NCBI GenBank assembly: GCA_035623075.1
Contig: DASPUC010000024.1
Coordinates: 308,984 to 372,983, forward strand
DNA length: 64,000 nt
Direction: 5' to 3'
Source of the DNA: Nitrospiraceae bacterium
Lineage (GTDB): Bacteria; Nitrospirota; Nitrospiria; Nitrospirales; Nitrospiraceae
Part shown: piece by piece, positions 9,659 to 18,110 of the stretch
Numbering within the stretch: the first letter of the stretch is position 1
How the letters are laid out: the number at the start of each line of letters is the position of its first letter
Position numbers and translations under genes: made by a program
The notes under the pieces: model-generated
What the model was told of the DNA's origin: nothing
Seen by the model: only the letters and a program-made list of their open reading frames with translations
Databases searched by the model: none

Positions 9659-10687
9659 GTGATTCATCTGCCTGGTCGGATGTCGGGCTGTCTGCTGGCG
9701 CTGGTTGTGGGATCCCTCATCCAGGGATGCGGGTTATTGTATGATGCGACGGCATTGTTGAAACCACTGGGTGCCGAACTGTCAGATGAAGTCGACGTGA
9801 TCTGTCAACACCGACGGTTGCAAGTTGGGATCGCGGTCGAGCCGTTTCAGCCCTTTGTCTTTCCTGCTGTGTGGACCGACCAGGGTCCCAGAGTCACGGG
9901 CTTGGACATTGAGTTGACCCAAGAAATCACCGCGACCTTGTCCAGACACTGTGGAGGGCCGCCGGTAACCGCGGTTCCGCACCTGGTTCATTTCCGGGAC
10001 CTGTTCAGGCTGTTGACCGAGGGACAGCTGGACTTGTTCGTGTCCTCGGTGGCGTACAATGTGCCGCATCCCTCAGCGACGGGTCTCGCGTTTTCAACCC
10101 CCTATTATTATGAGGGCGCGATAGGTGTGGCCGCGCGGCGGCCGGATGTGATCGAGCACGTACGCTCCGCGCTTCGTGAGCCGTCACCAGATGGAAATCT
10201 TCTCGCTGCACGCAAGAAGGCACTTGCTGGATTGACTGTGGCGGCACAGGAAGGGAGATCCCCTTATGTGTACGCGGAGGCCGAACTCAAAGACATCCGC
10301 CTTGTGGCATGCGACACACTCTTAGCCGCCTTCGAGTCGCAGGACCCACCGATCGATGTCATTCTTACCAAACAACCCATCCTTGACTTTCTCCTCCGTC
10401 GGGAACGCAAGGACTGGCAGTCGCTCGTCCTGGAGAACGGGCAACCGTTCTTGCTGACCCGCGAGCTCTATACCGTTGTGATGGCGGAGCAGAGTTTTCA
10501 GCTACAATCGCTGGTCAATGATCTACTGTTTCAACTGGAGCAATCCGGACGGTTGGAAGCCATGCGTCGCCGTTGGGTTGAAGAAGATTATACCTACACA
10601 GAGCGAGCCGTGAGAGAGGGCCTTGTCGCAACGGCATCGAAGGCTATTCACAGGAACGAGCAAGGAAGTTGTCGGTGGGCAAGGTAG
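9659..10687 (+). CDS. Periplasmic solute-binding lipoprotein (SBP family 3-like)
   Basis: 342 residues with a lipobox (LIQGC) after a short hydrophobic signal, so probably membrane-tethered in the periplasm. The body matches the polar-amino-acid binding fold: LQVGIAVEPFQPFVF, GLDIELTQEI, LTEGQLDLFVSSV..., ST/P-YYYEGAIGVAAR. No ABC permease or ATPase lies nearby, so it may act as a stand-alone sensor or orphan receptor. The GTG start sits 8 bases after a GGAG; ATG 9680 is an alternative. Confidence 0.75.
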   Translation: MIHLPGRMSGCLLALVVGSLIQGCGLLYDATALLKPLGAELSDEVDVICQHRRLQVGIAVEPFQPFVFPAVWTDQGPRVTGLDIELTQEITATLSRHCGGPPVTAVPHLVHFRDLFRLLTEGQLDLFVSSVAYNVPHPSATGLAFSTPYYYEGAIGVAARRPDVIEHVRSALREPSPDGNLLAARKKALAGLTVAAQEGRSPYVYAEAELKDIRLVACDTLLAAFESQDPPIDVILTKQPILDFLLRRERKDWQSLVLENGQPFLLTRELYTVVMAEQSFQLQSLVNDLLFQLEQSGRLEAMRRRWVEEDYTYTERAVREGLVATASKAIHRNEQGSCRWAR

Positions 10688-10741
10688 CGGCAATCGAAGC
10701 CTAGAGTATGATTGAAGAGTAGCCAGTAAGGAGGTGCTACC

Positions 10742-10939
10742 ATGATCGTATATACCGCAATCGCTGTGTTGGGATTTGTGATCGGGTTACCCGGGGAGGT
10801 GGTTTTCTGGGCGATAGATACGGTGGAAATGACGATGAAGCCAGACGAAATCTGTCGATCAGCTGACCAGACACTTGGGGACTATTTCGTGAAAGGTCAT
10901 TGGACCGAGGCTCCCTGGCGGCCGGTGTGCAAAGAGTAA
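10742..10939 (+). CDS. Small hydrophobic secreted/membrane protein, 65 aa
   Basis: Starts behind an excellent ribosome site (AAGGAGGTG, 6 bases before ATG). The N-terminus is a hydrophobic helix (about 1-27); the remainder is polar with two Cys (about 39 and 63) that could pair in the periplasm. It is followed at once by the SHOCT lipoprotein. Function unknown. Confidence 0.65.
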   Translation: MIVYTAIAVLGFVIGLPGEVVFWAIDTVEMTMKPDEICRSADQTLGDYFVKGHWTEAPWRPVCKE

Positions 10940-10944
10940 TAAGT

Positions 10945-11817
10945 GTGGCACAAAAATATTTCGATGGCGTGCAGAAGGCCACAGTCGTCCTTCTCGCAAC
11001 CGGCATGATCGGTCTGTTGGGTCAGGCCTGTCGAGGCCCGGCGCCACCCGCCCCAATTGCCTGCGGCACATGTGAGGACCAAGACCGTATCGTCAGGCTA
11101 CAACCTGCCCCTCCTGGCGAGGGGCAGGCTGCTTTCGCCCATCCGTTCCTTTTAAATCCTGATGACTGGAAAGTCATCCTCAAGAGCATCCACGTCCAGC
11201 GGCAAAGCCAAGGGTTTCTCATCTTCACGTCCAAGGATGCCGTGGAACCAGCCTTTACAGACGACGAGGTCGAATACCTCAGCACGACGCTCAGCCGGGT
11301 GTTCGGGCATGCAAGCCGAAATGAGCGGGTGGTCTTTGCCGTCAGCCGGCATCAGCCCGCTGACATCACGGAAGTCACGAGCGGTGGGTGGTTTGTGCAA
11401 GGACCGTCGCTGCATCTGGTCTTGGCTAATTATCGATTTGCAGTCACGATGGCGAGTATCCGCGAACTCTTGTGGCAAGATCCGATGTGGACCCAAGCTG
11501 GCCCCTCCTATGACTTTGTTCCCGGCGACCATCAAACAGTGGCGCCAGAAGAAGATTCTGTTCGTCGCCTCATCTCACTGAGACTGCCCCTGCTCTCCAT
11601 CGCTTACAAACCACTGTTGCTCGGCGAGTCTTCCGTCTCAGCGGCTGTGCCGAGCGGCTCTACGGGTCGCGAACTGTCTCCTCCACCCACTCGACCCTCT
11701 CCACCAAGTAAGTCGGTGGAGGAGCGGCTGCAGATGCTCAAGCGCATGAGGGAACAGGAGCTCATTACAGAGGAAGAGTACCGAGCCAAGAAACGCCAGC
11801 TCCTTGAGCAATTCTAA
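10945..11817 (+). CDS. Lipoprotein with C-terminal SHOCT domain
   Basis: I choose the GTG at 10945, 6 bases after the previous stop; TTG 10900 would overlap the small gene by 40 bases. A hydrophobic signal ends in LGQAC, a lipobox. The middle has no domain I recognise. A Pro/Ser-rich linker leads to a C-terminal SHOCT-type helical hairpin (ERLQMLKRMREQELITEEEY), a short oligomerisation module. Probably an envelope protein co-expressed with the small gene upstream. Confidence 0.7.
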   Translation: MAQKYFDGVQKATVVLLATGMIGLLGQACRGPAPPAPIACGTCEDQDRIVRLQPAPPGEGQAAFAHPFLLNPDDWKVILKSIHVQRQSQGFLIFTSKDAVEPAFTDDEVEYLSTTLSRVFGHASRNERVVFAVSRHQPADITEVTSGGWFVQGPSLHLVLANYRFAVTMASIRELLWQDPMWTQAGPSYDFVPGDHQTVAPEEDSVRRLISLRLPLLSIAYKPLLLGESSVSAAVPSGSTGRELSPPPTRPSPPSKSVEERLQMLKRMREQELITEEEYRAKKRQLLEQF

Positions 11818-11887
11818 TAGACCAATCTTTCGAGGGAATAATTGTGTCAGGTGTTTTCGGTGAAGAGTTCAAGACACTGGGTAGGTT

Positions 11888-12079
11888 GTGAGAACCCACG
11901 AGCTCTGCGTTCATGCGGGGCAAAACGGATCGCCAGCAGAGGCGTCGAGAACCGCTAGGATTTCGGCGACAAGTTCGGAGTATTTTACGGTGCGGGCCGG
12001 CGCGGCGGCCAAACTCGGCATGAAACTAAACACCCTCCAATCCAAGATGCAGAAGCTCGGCATCTTCCGTCCCTCGTAG
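11888..12079 (+). pseudogene. Remnant of a sigma-54 activator: Fis HTH fragment
   Basis: About 70 bases (11995-12064) match the 3' end of the sigma-54 activator at 2768-2837 almost base for base, encoding AGAAAKLGMK..TLQSKMQKLGI and ending in the same register with a stop. Upstream of the match no AAA+ or GAF coding potential remains. I read it as a duplicated, decayed gene end. A 63-codon frame from 11888 is open, so expression as a tiny HTH peptide cannot be excluded. Confidence 0.6.
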
Positions 12080-12463
12080 CACTTCCTCGGACACGAGGCT
12101 AGGGGCCAGGGGCGAGAGGAGAGAATTATTTCCCTCTTGCCGCATGCCTCTTGCCAAGCACAGCCTTCAACCATTAGCGTTCTTCTTTCACGCAGCACTG
12201 TCGAGCCCCCTCGCCTCTCACCTCGTGCCTCTAGCCTGTCGCTTGAGCGCCGACTTTTCGGCATCTGCCGAGATGTCGGCAGTATCTCTCCGGCTCCCTT
12301 CGCTCGTCATCAGCAATGTCTTTTGTGTCGCGAGGAGAATGTGTTCTGTTTTTCGTCACTTAGCAGCGTTCACGATTATTGACGTGTGTGGAACGATCAT
12401 TGCTGTGGGAAGAACCGCGAGTACAGATAACCATCCACAATCTTCGACGTACACGAGGCCGGT
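12080..12463. repeat. Intergenic region with degenerate inverted repeats
   Basis: No gene seen. Runs such as GAGGCTAGGGGCCAGGGG near 12101-12118 recur in inverted form near 12221-12240 (CTCGTGCCTCTAGCC), with further CTC/GAG-rich stretches between. This looks like one of the low-complexity degenerate repeats scattered between genes in this window. Confidence 0.4.
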
Positions 12464-13420
12464 ATGAACGAAGCGATTGAGTTTCTAGCACAGCACGGAA
12501 CTCTGGTCCTGTTTGTCGTGGTCTTTGCGGAGCAAGTCGGATTGCCGCTGCCCGCCGTCCCATTTTTGATCGCCGCCGGCGCCTTGGCTGGCACCGGTCA
12601 AATGGCGTTAGGCATGGCTGTCGGGTCGGCCGTCTTGGCAGCTCTCGCGGGTGATCAAGTCTGGTTCGAGCTCGGTCGACGACGAGGTCGTCGAGTGTTG
12701 AACTGGCTCTGCCGCATCTCGCTCGAGCCGACCTCGTGCGTCCGTCGAACCGAAGACTTCTTTGCCCGTCATGGAGTCCGCTCATTAGTTGTCGCGAAAT
12801 TCGTGCCGGGCCTGAGCACCATCGCACCGCCGCTTGCCGGCATTGTGGGGCTCCCGGTCCCGCAATACCTTTTATACAACGGCTTGGGAGCAATCCTGTG
12901 GGTAGGCTCCGGCATCGGCCTCGGCTATATGTTCAGTGATCATCTCGAACATGCTCTGACCCTGAGCGCCCAGGTTGGCCCAACTGTCATCTTGCTCTTC
13001 CTCGGCGGCGTGACGGCGTACGTTGTCGTGAAAGCGCTCCGCCGGCAGCAAGCGGAGAGTCTTGTGCCGCGCCTGACCGCTCAAGAAGTGGCCGACAAGC
13101 TCACGGCGGGAGAAGATCCGATGATCATTGACCTGCGTTCTCATGGGGCTCGACAGACGGAAGCGGGAATCCTCGGATCGCTCTCTCTGTCGCTCGAAGA
13201 CTTGAAAGCGAAGCCTGAGGATCTTCCGCGCGATCGAGATGTGATCCTCTATTGTGACTGCCCGGAAGATGCGGCGAGCGTTCAGGGCGCGATGCTGCTC
13301 CGCAAGTTGGGATTCACGCGGGTTTGGCCGCTCGCCGGCGGCATCGAAGCCTGGCGCGCCATCACCGTGAAGGCAGAAGACCAGATGAGAGTTGCTGCAA
13401 GCGAAGCGGTTACAGTCTGA
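12464..13420 (+). CDS. DedA-family membrane protein fused to a rhodanese domain
   Basis: Inner-membrane protein. The N-terminal DedA/VTT region (about 1-200) has the hydrophobic helices and the family signature FxRxxPGxxT in the variant AKFVPGLSTIAPPLAG. Hydrophobic helix at about 175-192 is followed by a cytoplasmic rhodanese domain (about 205-310): MIIDLRSHGARQTEAGI, then VILYCDCPEDAAS with a candidate active-site Cys, then GFTRVWPLAGGIEAW. DedA proteins are linked to lipid or proton homeostasis; rhodaneses move sulfur or act as binding modules. The fusion occurs elsewhere; its substrate is unknown. Confidence 0.85.
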   Translation: MNEAIEFLAQHGTLVLFVVVFAEQVGLPLPAVPFLIAAGALAGTGQMALGMAVGSAVLAALAGDQVWFELGRRRGRRVLNWLCRISLEPTSCVRRTEDFFARHGVRSLVVAKFVPGLSTIAPPLAGIVGLPVPQYLLYNGLGAILWVGSGIGLGYMFSDHLEHALTLSAQVGPTVILLFLGGVTAYVVVKALRRQQAESLVPRLTAQEVADKLTAGEDPMIIDLRSHGARQTEAGILGSLSLSLEDLKAKPEDLPRDRDVILYCDCPEDAASVQGAMLLRKLGFTRVWPLAGGIEAWRAITVKAEDQMRVAASEAVTV

Positions 13421-13469
13421 CGGACACACGCGAGGTTCAGCGATTTCTGATACATGAAATGGAGGGCAC

Positions 13470-14084
13470 ATGGAACGGACACTGACACACACGAATGTCG
13501 CGACACTGATGGCAATGGCTGCAACGATCGGTGGAACCCTTCTGTGCCTCCACCTTCTCTTTCTTCCCGACACGATCGGGGCAACTGTGCCGGAGGCGAA
13601 GGCGAATGGCGCGGTCGATCTGGAGGTTTCGCTGCGTTGGATTCAGCCGATACTCGGCCAGGCGATCGTGGAAGATACGTTGATCAAGCAGCGGTATGGG
13701 AGCGAGATCGGTGAAGCGATCAAGGTTCCCAACGAGGCCACGGCGGCGGCATACCGCCTTCACGGTGCGAATCCCTATGCACAGGCCTCGGCCTACGCGG
13801 GGGCTATGGTGGTGGACCATGCGACTCGGACGCAATGGGTCATGGGTCGGCTCATCGCGGAGTTGACGAGGCACAGGGTGCGAGCTGGGACACTAACGGC
13901 GGATCGACTGGCGGGAGAAGAGAACCAACGAATGATCACCATTGCTCAACAGGCCGGGAAGAAGTCAGACGACGTCTTCCTGACTGAATTGCAGACCAGG
14001 CTTGGGCAGGTGATCGTGTCCGACACCGTGAATCGGGTGCACACGGCTGAGCGCAATCCCGAACGGGTCGGCCTGATCTTCTGA
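13470..14084 (+). CDS. Hypothetical exported protein
   Basis: 204 residues with a hydrophobic N-terminal segment (about 10-34), either signal peptide or anchor, then a soluble alpha-rich region with no Cys pair and no motif I recognise. The start sits behind GGAGGG. It lies between the DedA-rhodanese and SDR genes on the same strand, 57 bases before the latter. Function unknown. Confidence 0.55.
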   Translation: MERTLTHTNVATLMAMAATIGGTLLCLHLLFLPDTIGATVPEAKANGAVDLEVSLRWIQPILGQAIVEDTLIKQRYGSEIGEAIKVPNEATAAAYRLHGANPYAQASAYAGAMVVDHATRTQWVMGRLIAELTRHRVRAGTLTADRLAGEENQRMITIAQQAGKKSDDVFLTELQTRLGQVIVSDTVNRVHTAERNPERVGLIF

Positions 14085-14140
14085 CCGGAAGGGACCGTTG
14101 TCGAGAGAGGAAACAGGGACTGGAGAAAGGAGACGGAACC

Positions 14141-14878
14141 ATGAGCAGGCTTACGGAAAAAGTGGCGATCGTGACCGGGGCATCAGACGGTATCGGGCGT
14201 GCGATCGCAGAAAGGCTGGCGCAGGACGGCGCCACCGTGGTCGTGAATTACGGCAAGAGCACGGACAAGGCCAAGCAGGTCGTCGCCGGCATTGAAGCGA
14301 AAGGCGGCAAGGCCGTCGCGATCCAAGCCGACATGAGCAAGGTCGGCGATGCCGGACGGTTGGTGAAGGACACGGTGAAGAAATTCGGCCGGCTGGACAT
14401 TCTGGTGAACAACGCGGGCATGTTTATGTTCAAGCCCTTGGTCGACATGAGCGAAGAAGAGTTCGACCACATGTTTGCCCTCAATACCAAGGGGCCGTAC
14501 TTTGCGCTTCAGGAAGCGGCGAAAGTCATCCAGGACGGTGGACGCATCGTGAACATTTCGACGGACGGTACCCACATCGGGTTTGGCAGTGCCACGGCGT
14601 ATCTCGGCAGCAAAGGGGCGCTGGAACAGTTCACAAAAGGCTTGGCCCACGAGCTGGCCCCCAAGGGAGTTACGGTGAATACCGTGTCACCGGGGTACAC
14701 GATCACGGCCATGCTTCCCCCTGATCCCGCCTTCCGGCAGATCGGTGAGCAGGCCTCGCCGCTCAAGCGACTCGGCGTCCCCAAGGACATTGCCGACGTC
14801 GTGGCCTTCGTGGTCAGCGAAGAGGCACGATGGTTGACGGGACAAAATATCCATGCCGGCGGCGGCGTGGTGATGTGA
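14141..14878 (+). CDS. Short-chain dehydrogenase/reductase (SDR)
   Basis: 245-residue classical SDR, a cytoplasmic NAD(P)-dependent oxidoreductase. TGASDGIGR (10-18) is the cofactor glycine loop, NNAG the central strand, and AYLGSK the catalytic Tyr-x-x-x-Lys. The C-terminal SEEARWLTGQNIHAGGG is typical of the FabG-like branch. An Asn/Tyr-Gly-Lys-Ser stretch after strand 2 suggests NADPH preference. GAAAGGAG precedes the ATG. It is followed by a small monooxygenase-like gene, possibly sharing a detoxification or secondary-metabolism role. Substrate unknown. Confidence 0.9.
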   Translation: MSRLTEKVAIVTGASDGIGRAIAERLAQDGATVVVNYGKSTDKAKQVVAGIEAKGGKAVAIQADMSKVGDAGRLVKDTVKKFGRLDILVNNAGMFMFKPLVDMSEEEFDHMFALNTKGPYFALQEAAKVIQDGGRIVNISTDGTHIGFGSATAYLGSKGALEQFTKGLAHELAPKGVTVNTVSPGYTITAMLPPDPAFRQIGEQASPLKRLGVPKDIADVVAFVVSEEARWLTGQNIHAGGGVVM

Positions 14879-14933
14879 TTGACGGTTTCCGTCCCTGAGA
14901 CTAGGGCGGCCTTAATCTGGGAGGAGGTGCGCC

Positions 14934-15230
14934 ATGGCAGTCACCTTGATCAACGTGTTTTCAGTCCCGAAGGGCAAGGAAGACGAGTTCGTGAAGTGGT
15001 GGCAGGACGTGAAGACCAATATTACGAAGCAACCGGGGTTTATCAGCGGAAAGTTTCATCGGAGCATCAAGCCAGACAGCAAATTCAACTTCATCAATGT
15101 TGCGATCTGGGAGAACGAAAACCTTTACTGGAAAGCTTATGAGAAGAGCGCGGCGCCCGCGAAGTCGAAGTTAGAGCACATGGGCGCTGAGATGGTTCCG
15201 GCTCTCTATCACGTTGCGTTCGAATATTGA
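14934..15230 (+). CDS. Antibiotic biosynthesis monooxygenase (ABM) domain protein
   Basis: 98 residues forming a single ferredoxin-like ABM fold: VTLINVFSVPKGKEDEFVKWWQDV, then QPGFISGKFHRSI and FNFINVAIWENENLYWKAY. Family members are dimeric cofactor-free monooxygenases or haem-degrading enzymes. Its position 55 bases after the SDR, behind GGGAGGAGG, suggests co-expression. Confidence 0.85.
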   Translation: MAVTLINVFSVPKGKEDEFVKWWQDVKTNITKQPGFISGKFHRSIKPDSKFNFINVAIWENENLYWKAYEKSAAPAKSKLEHMGAEMVPALYHVAFEY

Positions 15231-15335
15231 TCCGGATGCGCGGAGATGGCTGCATTGCATCCGGGTGGCCGCCCGCAAATCAGGAGCGAGAGCTGGTGAT
15301 CGGTTCGGGCAAAAAAGTACAGGAGAAAAAGCGCC

Positions 15336-15800
15336 GTGAAAGACAATCTCGACAAAGTCAAACTGCTGGCGCGCGACTTACGGAACGGCAAGGAGTTTCC
15401 GCGGAGCCCGCGCGAAACGTTGGCAGGCTATGTCCTTGCGGCCCGTGCCGTCGACAAATGCCGAGCGGTCCTCGTCGGCTGGCAGGGCGAATTCCATTCC
15501 AACTGCCCGCTCGACCAACGGTGGCTGAAGTTTGCGGGGATCGATTACCACGCGTACCGCTCGTTTGTCGCCACCGGCGCAACCGACGATGAGATCGCGG
15601 CGTGGATCGGCGACCATGCCAAGAAGCGCTCCCGTGCCGAGATCGTCGTCTGGAACAATAAGGAACGCGATCTGCGCTTGAGCGACCTGTCTCCGGAGCT
15701 GCAGGAATACATGGAGGACTACATCCGGCAGTACGTTCCGCGCAACCGCGTCGTGTATCACTGGTTCGATGTGTACGACCTGGAGGAGCAACGGATCTAA
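15336..15800 (+). CDS. DUF5069 domain protein
   Basis: 154 residues starting at GTG 15336. The pattern LARDLRNGKEFPRSPRETLAG, AARAVDKCRA, FAGIDY and GATDDEI..WI matches DUF5069, a family of unknown function often beside cupins. It ends 11 bases before a cupin gene, so a two-gene unit is likely. Confidence 0.8.
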   Translation: MKDNLDKVKLLARDLRNGKEFPRSPRETLAGYVLAARAVDKCRAVLVGWQGEFHSNCPLDQRWLKFAGIDYHAYRSFVATGATDDEIAAWIGDHAKKRSRAEIVVWNNKERDLRLSDLSPELQEYMEDYIRQYVPRNRVVYHWFDVYDLEEQRI

Positions 15801-15811
15801 CGGAGTGAACG

Positions 15812-16300
15812 ATGTCCTATCCCGATCCCCGCTATCGAGGCGACAAGGGCGAGATCAGCGCGGTCTACCGTCCGGCCGACCAGAAGCCCGAGCTGGCGAT
15901 TGGGTCCGGAACGGCGGTGCGCTATCTGGCGACCGGAGGGTCCACACGCAGACAATTCGGCCTGTATCGGTGGGATTCGAAACCGCACACGCCGGGGCCG
16001 ACCGCGCACTTCCACAGGACCATGTCGGAATCGTTCTTCGTCCTGGCCGGGTCGGTGCGGCTGTTCGACGGAGAGCGCTGGCTTGACGCAACGGCGGGGG
16101 ATTTTCTCTACGTCCCAGAGGGCGGCGTACACGCGTTTCACAATGGGTCCGACGAGGCCGCCTCGATGCTGATTCTTTTCGCCCCGGGCGCGCCGCGAGA
16201 GGCCTACTTCGAAGCCCTTGCTCAGAAAGCCGCAGGCCGTCAGTTCAGTGACGAAGAGTGGCTCGACCTCTGCCGCCGCCACGACAATCATTTTGTCTGA
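15812..16300 (+). CDS. Cupin-domain protein
   Basis: 162 residues with a single beta-barrel cupin. Motif 1 is PGPTAHFHRTMSESFFVLAGSVRLF, giving metal ligands His, His and Glu; motif 2 is FLYVPEGGVHAFHN, giving a further His. The C-terminal helix resembles members acting on small sugars or aromatic substrates. It directly follows the DUF5069 gene. Substrate unknown. Confidence 0.85.
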   Translation: MSYPDPRYRGDKGEISAVYRPADQKPELAIGSGTAVRYLATGGSTRRQFGLYRWDSKPHTPGPTAHFHRTMSESFFVLAGSVRLFDGERWLDATAGDFLYVPEGGVHAFHNGSDEAASMLILFAPGAPREAYFEALAQKAAGRQFSDEEWLDLCRRHDNHFV

Positions 16301-16465
16301 CCTCGCCGGCACATTACTCGCACGTGCGAGCGCCTCTTGCTCTCACTCCTGCCATCGGATCGTTTACTCATCCCTTGTAGCTCGTCGTTCGTAGCTCGCA
16401 CTCGAAGCCATCAGGAGTTGGCGATCAGTCTTGAAGCCGATCGATCTACGCGATAGGCTTTACCG

Positions 16466-16553
16466 TTCGACAAGCTCACGGCCCGACTCGACTGGCTTCG
16501 ACCAGTTCCCCTCGATCTGCTCGGGGCCTGAGCTTGTCGAGGGGAACTGGTCG
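16466..16553. repeat. Nested palindromic intergenic element (REP-like)
   Basis: Perfect 17-base arms, CGACCAGTTCCCCTCGA (16499-16515) and its complement (16537-16553), enclose GCCTGAGCTTGTCGA. The latter is also complementary to TTCGACAAGCTCA at 16466. The GAGCTTGTCGAA core occurs as an intergenic repeat in many bacteria. Together with the rest of 16301-16664 it holds no gene I can support. Confidence 0.7.
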
Positions 16554-16664
16554 CAGGCTGAGTTATACCGAAGGGCAAGAGGCGGGACAGCAACGGACGT
16601 GTGGCACGGTTGGCATCCCTCACCGTATAATTTTCCAGCTAGGCATTACTCGTCAGGACGGAAG

Positions 16665-17945
16665 ATGATGAATCGCCACACCATCGGTTTCTTGATGCTA
16701 CTTTCGCTGGGCACAACACCAGCCGCGGTTTGGGCAGAGGCGCATTCCATCACCGCCACGGGTGAATACAAAATGGGGGAGAATGATAGCCTGGAAGATG
16801 CGAAGCGCCTTGCCCTCCTGAATGCCAGGACTCTATGTGTCGGACAAGCGGTCCGGTATCTGGCCGACCTCCCGGACGTGAAGCAGTTGGGACTGAACGC
16901 CGATGAACTCAGGGCCTACACCACCGGCCTTTTGGAGATAAACGAATATCCCCACGAAACGGCGACCCAAGGACCCCAAACGACGGTGTCGGTCCTGGTC
17001 AAGACAGTCATCGATCCGTCGATCGTGGTTCCTCAGCTCGAACAGTTGATGCGAAACGAGCGCGCAAAGGTCGAACTCACGCGAGCCCGGGATAAGATCG
17101 ACGGATACCGCAAAGACCTGGAAGCTGACACCCAACGATTAGCCGCCGCACGCGAGAAATCGGAGCTGCAGACCATCGCTCAGCATCGACGCGACCTCAT
17201 GAGTTTCATCGATACGGAAGAGCAAATGGCACACACCTGGTCCGCGTTGGTGGGAGCAGAAGAGATGAGACGCCCGGACACGGCGCCGGGCAAGGAAGCC
17301 GGCAAGCACAAAAAGAGCCAGTCCAAGCCGGCGCACGCCGGTGCTCCCGATAATGCGGAGGAACATCGCAAGAAGGGGGCGTCGCTCAACGCACAAGGCG
17401 ACTATGACGCAGCGATCCCGGAGTTCCGTCAGGCACTCAGTCTAATGCCGGATCTGACGCGAGCGCACCTCGGCCTGGGAGAGGCGTTGCAAGGGAAGGG
17501 AGACCTCCAGGGGGCCATGGCCGAATACAAGACGGCACTCAGTAAACAGCCCGACGATCCTGATGCGCATACCGCTCTCGGAACGCTGCTCCAGGGGAAG
17601 GGTGATCTGGAGGGAGCCATCGCCGAATACCGCACAGCCCTTCGTCAGCGGCCTGATGACGCCGTAACGCACTATAATCTGGGGACCGCGCTCTCGACCA
17701 AAGGGCAGGTAGACGAGGCCGTGACGGAATATCGAACGGCCATTCGCCTCAATCCTGATTTGGTGGAGGCGTACTTCGATCTGGGCAGTCTCTTGAAAGC
17801 AAACGCCCAAACGAAGGAAGCGGCTGACGCGTTTCGGGAGTATGTGAAGCGCGCGCCCAGCACCCCGGCAAATAAGAAATGGATCGAGCAGGCACAGGCC
17901 TTTCTGACTGAGGCGGGTGAGCAGCGACGACATGAACGGCACTAG
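16665..17945 (+). CDS. Exported TPR-repeat protein
   Basis: 426 residues. I start at the ATG pair 16665/16668 (GGACGGAAG upstream) because it begins a clear signal peptide (HTIGFLMLLSLGTTPAAVWA); the frame upstream runs through the palindromic element. An N-terminal domain (about 25-130, EYKMGENDSLEDAKRLALLNA) recalls LPP20/flagellar-assembly-like folds. A coiled coil (about 130-185) and at least four TPR units (about 235-405) follow, with repeated motif AIAEYRTALRQRPDDAVTHYNLG. Likely a periplasmic scaffold; partner unknown. Confidence 0.8.
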   Translation: MMNRHTIGFLMLLSLGTTPAAVWAEAHSITATGEYKMGENDSLEDAKRLALLNARTLCVGQAVRYLADLPDVKQLGLNADELRAYTTGLLEINEYPHETATQGPQTTVSVLVKTVIDPSIVVPQLEQLMRNERAKVELTRARDKIDGYRKDLEADTQRLAAAREKSELQTIAQHRRDLMSFIDTEEQMAHTWSALVGAEEMRRPDTAPGKEAGKHKKSQSKPAHAGAPDNAEEHRKKGASLNAQGDYDAAIPEFRQALSLMPDLTRAHLGLGEALQGKGDLQGAMAEYKTALSKQPDDPDAHTALGTLLQGKGDLEGAIAEYRTALRQRPDDAVTHYNLGTALSTKGQVDEAVTEYRTAIRLNPDLVEAYFDLGSLLKANAQTKEAADAFREYVKRAPSTPANKKWIEQAQAFLTEAGEQRRHERH

Positions 17946-17947
17946 GC

Positions 17948-18098
17948 CCTGTTCCGATCTCTCTGGTCCCTGTGGTCCATTTGGTGTGTCTCGCTTCTTT
18001 GGTTCGAGGAACGATGTAAACCAGACAAACGAGATAGACCAGACCAACGCTCCCCTCCCGCCTGTGCCATACGCTATAAGCCATAAGCTCTCAGCTCT
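17948..18098. repeat. Intergenic repeats: GTC-rich hairpin tract and AGCTTATAGCG-type repeat
   Basis: Two arms, TCTCTGGTCCCTGTGGTCC (about 17958-17976) and ACGAGATAGACCAGACCAAC (about 18028-18048), are imperfect complements. Directly after them, 18065-18098 carries CCATACGCTATAAGCCATAA, a member of the family also seen at 33161, 34896-35082 and 45957. No coding evidence. Confidence 0.55.
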
Positions 18099-18110
18099 TT
18101 GTGTCCGCCT

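Noticed and set aside
17948..18098. Possible CRISPR-like array
   Set aside because: Units are degenerate, unequal and inverted; no regular spacers or cas genes.
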